From Solirubrobacteraceae bacterium (GTDB lineage Bacteria > Actinomycetota > Thermoleophilia > Solirubrobacterales > Solirubrobacteraceae): a stretch of 64,000 nt of DNA. The DNA is taken from the NCBI GenBank assembly GCA_023230855.1, contig JALNWQ010000008.1, forward strand, positions 153,457 to 217,456, given 5' to 3'. Below, piece after piece: positions 58,328-64,000 of the stretch (position 1 is its first letter; each line of letters opens with the position of its first letter). Both the position numbers and the translations under genes were made by a program. The notes under the pieces were generated by a model. It saw only the letters and a list, made by a program, of their open reading frames with translations. It searched no databases and was not told where the DNA came from.

Positions 58328-59971
58328 TCAGCGGCGACCGGTGGCGTGCGCGGCGACGGCGCACCAGTTGCGGTCGGGCCGGTCGTCGTTGACCTTGGCC
58401 CGCGACGCGATGAGCACGCTTCCACCGCCGTCGACGTCGATCTGCACCTGGCCGTTGCCCGGCAACCGGGTCGTCAGGGGGCCACGGGCCTGGCGGACCT
58501 GCCGGTCGACCGACCCCTGACGCGTGGTGATCGTGCCGCCGGACGGGGTGTCGAGCGTCACCTGCCGCAGGCCGCGCTCGCCCGGCCGACAGACGAGCGT
58601 CAGGACGCCCAGCCCCGCGACGGGCTCGGACGCCAGGTCGTGGGCCGCGCCGGCCGCGTCGCCGAACCACAGCACCTGCGCCCCGCGGGTCGGCGGACGG
58701 TCGGGGTCGGGAACGGTCGACTCGACGTCGATCGTCACCTGGCAGCGCTGGTCCCCGAGCCGCGAGAAGTCCCAGCTCCACCGCAGGCGGAACCGGACCG
58801 GGTCGGCGAGCGCCTCCGCCTCGGCGGTGGTGACGACGCCGCGGTCGCTGATGAGGCCGACGAACTCGCCCGTCGCGCGCTTCTCGGCCGGGGTGAACTT
58901 GTTCAGGCCCTCGTTGAAGTCCGGGCCGGTGCCGTCCGCCTGGAGGGCCTCGCGGAGCGCCTTCTCCGGCGTCGAGCCCCAGTCCTTGTAGGTCCACGTC
59001 ATCATCGACACCTCGCGGCGGCGATCGGCGGGATAGACCCGGATCCACTGCGTGTCCGGCGAGCACACGACCTCGCCGTAGCCGATGCCGGGGACGACGA
59101 ACCCCGCGTCGGACGCGCCGGCGGCGCGGCCCCCGCTCCACGACACGGTGGCCCGCTGGTGGGCGAGCGAGGACGGGCGCGGCGACTCGCCGCCGGAGTC
59201 CCCCGGTCCGGCGTCGGCCGGGGCGTCGCGCAAGACCACCGTCGACCGGGCGTTGCGCACGCGGTCGCCGGAGACGCGGCCCGACAGGATCGCGCGCACC
59301 GCCCCGCGCGGACGCAGGCCCGTGAGGGTCAGACGCACGGTGGCGCTACCGCGCAGCCGCCCGACCTCCTCGGCGACGCTGATCGGGCGGTCGCGCGCGT
59401 CGCGCAACTGCACCCGCACGTCGCGGGCCGCGCCACGCCCGATCGCCCGCAGGCGCACGGTCGCGACGTCCCCGTCGGCCTCGACGCGCGACGACGCCGT
59501 CCGGACCGGCGCCGAGGACCGGATCATGCGGCGCGACGCGCTGACGCGCACGCGTCCGCAGCCGCGGACCACGGCGGTCGCGGTGGCGCGCAGCTCACCG
59601 GTGCGCTGGGGCGCGCGCCGGCGCAGGTCGAGCGTCGTGCGCCCGGCCCGCAGCCGCCCCGCGTGACGCCCCGACGCGACGATCCGCGACCCGCGGCGCA
59701 CGGCGACGCGCACGTCCCGCACCGTCCGGTCCCCGCGGACCCGCACCGACGCCTCGGGTCCGGCGTCGAAGGCGACGATGTCGTACGTCGGGATCGCGAC
59801 CGACAGCGTGCGCGCGCACGTCGCCGCGGCGGCCGCGGCGGGCGTCGCACCGAGCGCGAGCATCCACAGGACGGCCGCGGCGAGGGCCACCGGGGCCGCG
59901 CGGGCGGGGCGGGCGCGGCCCGGACGGGAGGCGCTCGCGCCTCGCGCGCGCGTGGAACGGTGGTGCCACAT
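58328..59971 (-). CDS. Large secreted protein, unknown function
   Basis: The product is 547 aa. A signal peptide is present (APVALAAAVLWMLALGATPAAAAA). The N-terminal 250 residues are Arg-rich beta repeats (TVRDVRVAVRRGSRIVASG, GSATVRLTLTGLRPRGAVRA), like Ig-type modules. The C-terminal 280 residues form a separate domain: GIGYGEVVCSPDTQWIRVY, MMTWTYKDWGSTPEKAL, CQVTIDVESTVPDPDR, with four cysteines. I chose ATG 59971, ten codons before the basic n-region. No enzymatic motif was found. A cell-wall or surface protein is likely. Confidence 0.7.
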   Translation of the reverse strand: MWHHRSTRARGASASRPGRARPARAAPVALAAAVLWMLALGATPAAAAAATCARTLSVAIPTYDIVAFDAGPEASVRVRGDRTVRDVRVAVRRGSRIVASGRHAGRLRAGRTTLDLRRRAPQRTGELRATATAVVRGCGRVRVSASRRMIRSSAPVRTASSRVEADGDVATVRLRAIGRGAARDVRVQLRDARDRPISVAEEVGRLRGSATVRLTLTGLRPRGAVRAILSGRVSGDRVRNARSTVVLRDAPADAGPGDSGGESPRPSSLAHQRATVSWSGGRAAGASDAGFVVPGIGYGEVVCSPDTQWIRVYPADRRREVSMMTWTYKDWGSTPEKALREALQADGTGPDFNEGLNKFTPAEKRATGEFVGLISDRGVVTTAEAEALADPVRFRLRWSWDFSRLGDQRCQVTIDVESTVPDPDRPPTRGAQVLWFGDAAGAAHDLASEPVAGLGVLTLVCRPGERGLRQVTLDTPSGGTITTRQGSVDRQVRQARGPLTTRLPGNGQVQIDVDGGGSVLIASRAKVNDDRPDRNWCAVAAHATGRR

Positions 59972-60146
59972 CCGGGCGAGTATCGCACCCCGGCGGGGGC
60001 GCGGAGCCGGGCACCAGACGCGGCGCACGGTCATCGCCCGATCGGCTCGGGCGGGCGCTCGGGCCCGTCACCGACGGTCGTCCCGCGGGCGGGGATCCGC
60101 CGGCGTCGGGACGGACGGTCGTCGGGGCGGCGCGGCCCCGGGGCGG

Positions 60147-60365
60147 TCAGGCCGCGACGAGCTCGCGGTCGTCGACGAGCTCGAGCGCCTCGACCGGGGC
60201 GACGGCGGCGCGGGACCGCTCGAGGTGCGCCAGGACCGCGCTCGGGGCGATGCCACGCGACAGCATGCCGATCGCGCGGGACGCGTCGGCCTGCGGGATG
60301 CCCTCGAGCGCGTGCGGGGTGCCGTCCTCGTGGTTGATGGTGATGCTCCAGGTGCGCGGGACCAT
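60147..60365 (-). CDS. Small hypothetical protein
   Basis: The product is 72 aa: WSITINHEDGTPHALEGIPQ, then ADASRAIGMLSRGIAPSAVLAHLERSRAA and an acidic end. A beta hairpin plus two helices is predicted by eye. It is divergent from acetyl-CoA synthetase. TACCTT 14-9 bases before the ATG suggests a leaderless -10. Not recognised. Confidence 0.5.
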   Translation of the reverse strand: MVPRTWSITINHEDGTPHALEGIPQADASRAIGMLSRGIAPSAVLAHLERSRAAVAPVEALELVDDRELVAA

Positions 60366-60544
60366 GCATCCAAGGTAGTTGCAGGTGCTCACCACATGTG
60401 TGCGTCGGGTCGCACGACGACCGTGCGGCCGCGCACACGACGACGGTCGGGAGCGCACCACCGCTGTGTAGGTTGGAGGGACGATCGCGACCGATCGCAC
60501 CGGGTGGTGCACGGTCGACGGAGCAGAGCGAGGAGACCCGGGAG

Positions 60545-62524
60545 ATGACCCAGAACGTGCGTGAGCTGACCGAGGAGGGCGTGGAGGCCCGCCTGGCCGA
60601 GGTCCTCGGCCAGGAGCGGTTCGCCCCCCCGGTCACGTTCGCCGACGACGCCGAGATCACCGATCCCGGCATCCGGGCGCGGGCCGCCGCCGACCCGGTC
60701 GGCTACTGGGAGGGCGAGGCGCGCAAGCTCCGCTGGTCGACCCCGTGGACGACCGCGCTGAACGACGCCGAAGCGCCGTTCTACCGCTGGTTCGAGGGTG
60801 GCCGGATCAACATCTCCGACAACTGCCTGGACCGCCACGTCGAGGCCGGCCTGGGCGATCGCGTCGCGTACCACTGGCACGGCGAGGAGGGCGAGGAGCG
60901 GGACGTCACCTACGCCGAGCTGCTCGACCGCACCGCCCGGTTCGCGGGGGCGCTGCGCGCGCTCGGCGTGCGCGAGGGCGACGTCGTCGGGATCTACCTG
61001 CCGATGATCCCCGAGGTCGTCGTCGCGATGCTCGCGTGCACCCGGATCGGGGCGATCCACAACGTCGTGTTCGGCGGGTTCTCGGCCGGGTCGGTCGCCG
61101 AGCGGATGGAGATCTCCGACGCGAAGGTCCTCGTCACCGTCGACGGGTCGCGGCGCAAGGGCCGCACGATGCCGGTGAAGCCCGAGGTCGACTCGCACAT
61201 GGGTCACCTGGCGGGCCTCGAGAAGGTCGTCGTCGTGCGCCACGCCGGCATCGACGTCGACATGACCGACGGTCGCGACGTGTGGTTCGACGAGGCGCTC
61301 GACGCCGCCGACCCGGTCGACCCGGTCCCGATGGACGCCGAGGCGCCGCTGTTCATCCTCTACTCGTCCGGGTCGACCGCCAAGCCCAAGGGCATCCAGC
61401 ACACCACCGGCGGGTACCTCACCGCGATCACGACGACGCACCGGCAGGCGTTCGACCTCAAGCCGGACGAGGACGTGTTCTTCTGCACCGCCGACGTCGG
61501 CTGGGTCACCGGCCACAGCTACATCGTGTACGGCCCGCTCGCCAACGCGACGACGTCGGTGATGTACGAGGGCGCCCCCGACTACCCGCACAAGGGGATC
61601 TGGTGGGAGCTCGTCGAGCGGCGCAAGGTGACGAAGCTCTACACCGCCCCCACCGCGATCCGGGCGTGCATGAAGTGGGGCGTCGAGCACGTCGCCCCGC
61701 ACGACCTGTCGTCGCTCAAGCTCCTGGGGTCGGTCGGCGAGCCGATCAACCCGAAGGCGTGGCTGTGGTACTGGCACGTCATCGGTGGCGAGCGGTGCCC
61801 GGTGATCGACACGTGGTGGCAGACCGAGACCGGCGCGATCGTCGTCACGAGCCTGCCGGGGATCGACGACGCCAAGCCCGGGTCGGCCGGCCACCCGCTG
61901 CCCGGGTTCGAGGTCGACGTCCGCGACGCCGAGACCGGCGACGTGGTGCCCGAGGGCGAGGGGCTGCTGGCGATCCCGCGGCCGTGGCCGTCGATGCTGC
62001 GCACCCTGTACGGCGACCCGGACCGGTACGTGTCGACGTACTGGGAGCGGTTCGGCAAGGAGACGTACTTCGTCGGGGACTCGGCGCGCGTCGACGCCGA
62101 CGGGTACGTGTGGGTCATCGGCCGGGTCGACGACGTCATCAACGTGTCGGGGCACCGCCTGTCGACCGCCGAGGTGGAGTCCGCGATCGTCGCGCACCCG
62201 CAGGTCGCGGAGGCCGCGGTCGTCGCCCGCGCCGACGACCTGACCGGCCAGGCGATCATCGCCTACGTCACCGTGCAGCAGGGCGGGGATCCGTGCGACG
62301 CGCTCGCGGACGAGATCAACGGCGAGATCGCCGAGCGGATCGGCAAGCTCGCGCGTCCCAAGCGGATCGTGTTCACCCAGGACCTGCCGAAGACCCGCTC
62401 CGGCAAGATCATGCGCCGCCTGTTGCGCGACATCGCCGAGGACCGCGACCTGGGCGACACCACCACCCTCGCCGACCCCGGCGTCGTCGCGACGCTGCAG
62501 GAGCAGTACCGGGCGGGGGCGTAG
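60545..62524 (+). CDS. acs: Acetyl-CoA synthetase (AMP-forming)
   Basis: The product is 659 aa, the usual length. The P-loop-like motif is YSSGSTAKPKG, the adenylation motifs are TWWQTETG and YFVGDSARVDADGYVWVIGRVDDVINVSGHR in pieces, and catalytic Lys621 is in TRSGKIMRRLL, the residue controlled by acetylation in this family. GGFSAGSVAERM and VFFCTADVGWVTGHSY are Acs-specific. It makes acetyl-CoA from acetate, ATP and CoA in the cytosol. AGGAG lies about 10 nt before ATG 60545. TAGGTT at 60469-60474 is a plausible -10. It is monocistronic; a strong hairpin lies downstream. Confidence 0.97.
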   Translation: MTQNVRELTEEGVEARLAEVLGQERFAPPVTFADDAEITDPGIRARAAADPVGYWEGEARKLRWSTPWTTALNDAEAPFYRWFEGGRINISDNCLDRHVEAGLGDRVAYHWHGEEGEERDVTYAELLDRTARFAGALRALGVREGDVVGIYLPMIPEVVVAMLACTRIGAIHNVVFGGFSAGSVAERMEISDAKVLVTVDGSRRKGRTMPVKPEVDSHMGHLAGLEKVVVVRHAGIDVDMTDGRDVWFDEALDAADPVDPVPMDAEAPLFILYSSGSTAKPKGIQHTTGGYLTAITTTHRQAFDLKPDEDVFFCTADVGWVTGHSYIVYGPLANATTSVMYEGAPDYPHKGIWWELVERRKVTKLYTAPTAIRACMKWGVEHVAPHDLSSLKLLGSVGEPINPKAWLWYWHVIGGERCPVIDTWWQTETGAIVVTSLPGIDDAKPGSAGHPLPGFEVDVRDAETGDVVPEGEGLLAIPRPWPSMLRTLYGDPDRYVSTYWERFGKETYFVGDSARVDADGYVWVIGRVDDVINVSGHRLSTAEVESAIVAHPQVAEAAVVARADDLTGQAIIAYVTVQQGGDPCDALADEINGEIAERIGKLARPKRIVFTQDLPKTRSGKIMRRLLRDIAEDRDLGDTTTLADPGVVATLQEQYRAGA

Positions 62525-62530
62525 CCGCAG

Positions 62531-62642
62531 GCCCGGCTTCGGGCGGCGGGCGCGCGGCCCGGCGTCGTGCGGGGGCGCAGGCGCGGGCCCGGCTTCGGGC
62601 GGCGGGCGCGCGGCCCGGCGTCGTGCGGGGGCGCAGGCGCAG
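62531..62642. repeat. 56-bp tandem duplication
   Basis: The unit beginning GCCCGGCTTCGGGCGG at 62531 recurs almost perfectly at 62587, directly after the acs stop. Each unit contains GGCGGGCGCGCGGCCC and GTGCGGGGGCGCAGGCGC, and can form hairpins. Confidence 0.8.
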
Positions 62643-62679
62643 GATCGGCCCGGCGGGTCGGAGCGACTCCCCACCGATG

Positions 62680-62724
62680 TCGTCGAACCCGCCGGGCGGG
62701 GTCGCGCCGCCCGGGGTTCGACGA
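62680..62724. terminator. Strong bidirectional hairpin terminator
   Basis: TCGTCGAACC (62680-62689), bulge CG, CCGGGCGG (62692-62699), a 7-nt loop, then CCGCCCGG (62707-62714) and GGTTCGACGA (62715-62724). That is 18 paired bases between the convergent acs and coiled-coil genes. Confidence 0.85.
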
Positions 62725-62762
62725 CGGCCGGGGCTCGACGGCGGCCGGCCCGGCGTGCGGGG

Positions 62763-63659
62763 TCAGGTGCCGGGCGCGGTGCCGAAGACGTAGTCGGTGA
62801 TCCCCGACGGGTCCGCGATGCGCAGCCGGTCGCGCAGGTGCGCGGCGACCGCGTCCCGGTCGTGCCCCTCCGCCGCCATCGTCAACGCCACCATCCGGGC
62901 CTCGCCCTCGTCGGCCGGCGGGCCACCCACCGACGGCTCGGCCACGGAGGCCCGGGACCCGACGTCGTGGCCGCTCTCGGACGCGATGCCCGCCGCTTCG
63001 GAAACGGGGGACGAGACGGGATCGGGCACCGGGGCGACGGCGGCCGAAGCGGTGACGGTCGTCGCGTCGGCGGCGCCCGAAGCGGTGACGGTCGTCGCGT
63101 CGGCGGCGCCCGAAGCGGTGACGGTCGTCGCGTCGGCGGCGGCCGGAGTGGTGACAGGCGACGCGGCGGCGGCCACCGGCGCGGCCGGGGTCGCCGCAGC
63201 GACGCCGCCGGTCGGGTCGGCGACATCGGGCGCGGCGTCCGCGGGGCCGTCCACCACCGCGGCCATCGCGTCCCCGTCGATCGCCGACGTCAGGTCGACG
63301 TCGCCGTGCGTGTCGGGGTCGCCGGCCGTGTCGGCGTCCTCGCCCGTCAGTCGCTCCCGCAGCTGCTCGAGTCGCTCGACGTGCGTCCCGATCTTGCCCA
63401 GGGCCCGCGTCGCCCGGTCGACCGCATCGTGCAGCTCGGCCCGGTCGCGCCGCAGCCGCTCCTCGCGCTCGCGGAGCGTGCGCTCGGCCTCCGCGGCTCG
63501 TCGTCGCACCCCGTCGAGCGCCGCCGCGGCGCGGATCTCGCCGTCCCGGACGATCGCGGCCGCCTCGCGCTCGGCCGCGTCGACGATCGCGGCCACCGAA
63601 TCGGCCGCCGTCCGCGCGGTGGGCGATGGGCGGTCGGGTTGCGCGCCGGACGTCGTCAC
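62763..63659 (-). CDS. DivIVA-like coiled-coil protein with repeat linker
   Basis: The product is 298 aa from GTG 63659. An N-terminal coiled coil (AADSVAAIVDAAEREAAAIV, RRRAAEAERTLREREERLRR, LHDAVDRATRALGKIGTHVE) resembles the DivIVA/SepIVA or ATP-synthase-b-like helices common in this group. The middle is an Ala/Thr/Val/Pro linker containing three 11-residue repeats (ADATTVTASGA), encoded by a perfect 33-bp tandem repeat starting at 63054, 63087 and 63120. The C-terminus is a small helical domain (ARMVALTMAAEGHDRDAVAAHL). Possible role in polar or membrane scaffolding. Confidence 0.7.
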   Translation of the reverse strand: MTTSGAQPDRPSPTARTAADSVAAIVDAAEREAAAIVRDGEIRAAAALDGVRRRAAEAERTLREREERLRRDRAELHDAVDRATRALGKIGTHVERLEQLRERLTGEDADTAGDPDTHGDVDLTSAIDGDAMAAVVDGPADAAPDVADPTGGVAAATPAAPVAAAASPVTTPAAADATTVTASGAADATTVTASGAADATTVTASAAVAPVPDPVSSPVSEAAGIASESGHDVGSRASVAEPSVGGPPADEGEARMVALTMAAEGHDRDAVAAHLRDRLRIADPSGITDYVFGTAPGT

Positions 63660-63715
63660 GGTGCCCCACCGTATCGACCGTCGACCCGCCTCGACCACCT
63701 GATCCGGCCTCGGCC

Positions 63716-63903
63716 CGTCGCCCCGGTGGCGAACCCCACCCTCCCCGACGGCCCGCGCCCCCTCGACGTCGCCCACCGTCGCCGACGTGACCCACCCCGC
63801 CACAGACCTGCCGGTTCGCCGCCTTAGCGACACCCACCCCACGGACACGCCCACCGAAGCAGGTGCGGACGTCGCCCCGGTGGCGAACCCCACCCTCCCC
63901 GAC
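63716..63903. repeat. 34-bp direct repeat pair near the window end
   Basis: The 34 bp beginning CGTCGCCCCGGTGGCG at 63716-63749 recur at 63870-63903, 154 bp apart. Each includes GGTGG-CGAAC-CCCACC, a small hairpin. The surrounding 341 bp to the window end contain no supported gene. TTGACC at 63932-63937 may be a promoter element for a gene beyond the edge. Confidence 0.65.
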
Positions 63904-64000
63904 CGGCCGAGCGCCCTGTAGGGAACCCGCGTTGACCGACGTGTACACCCCCGCCGCCGCCCTACCCTTTAGACACCATAAGCACCCCCACCCCCCCCGC

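Noticed and set aside
62680..62724. GGTTCGA-containing hairpin resembling a tRNA T-arm
   Set aside because: There is no acceptor, D or anticodon stem around it; it is one long hairpin between convergent genes, so it is a terminator.
1..64000. Insertion sequences, integrases or prophage genes
   Set aside because: No transposase, recombinase or phage structural motif was seen in any reading frame that I examined.

Overview
The window is very GC-rich (by eye above 70 percent), with dense strand-switching operons, many GTG starts and many 4-base start/stop overlaps. The proteome style points to a high-GC actinobacterium. Secreted proteins with basic C-terminal beta domains, a collagen-like tail and Thr-rich linkers suggest the Thermoleophilia (Solirubrobacterales or Patulibacter type). 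This is an inference from style, since no rRNA or marker gene is present. I found no tRNA, rRNA, transposase, integrase or CRISPR array.

Layout. Positions 1-9.8 kb hold a truncated efflux adaptor with an OmpR-like direct-repeat site, a heme-monooxygenase-like gene, a large secreted beta-helix protein, and a lipid-desaturation locus. That locus has a FabR/DesT-like TetR repressor divergent from a ferredoxin reductase and a three-His-box desaturase, with a 31-bp palindromic operator over the promoter. Positions 9.8-15.5 kb are accessory: an AbiEi-like gene, a coupled three-gene operon (SMC/RecF-like ATPase, PIN nuclease, RNA ligase), a Nudix hydrolase and a coiled-coil protein, separated by clusters of one interspersed palindromic repeat. 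Positions 15.8-42.1 kb are a surface-polysaccharide locus. It contains sugar-nucleotide dehydrogenases and an aminotransferase, glycosyltransferases, two deacetylases, alpha-barrel proteins, a flippase, a polymerase, a secreted glycosidase and two initiating phosphoglycosyltransferases. Its middle (about 25.3-30.1 kb) is visibly less GC-rich.

Positions 42.1-44.6 kb carry a second accessory island: a nucleotidyltransferase/XRE toxin-antitoxin-like pair, linked by a degenerate 59-bp tandem array of coupled mini-ORFs and bracketed by the same repeat family. Positions 44.6-47.8 kb have a Tim44-like protein, a PAP2 phosphatase, a CpsB-type PHP phosphatase and a probable small membrane protein. Positions 48.1-58.2 kb are a six-gene operon built round an NfrB-like synthase (MshEN domain plus GT2), with a polytopic membrane protein and three lipoproteins. 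This looks like a c-di-GMP-responsive exopolysaccharide machine. The window closes with a secreted protein, a small unknown, acetyl-CoA synthetase and a DivIVA-like coiled-coil protein.

The two most interesting points are the ATPase-PIN-RNA ligase operon and the 23-copy intergenic repeat family. All copies of the family lie in the same orientation, and its clusters bracket each defence-like module.
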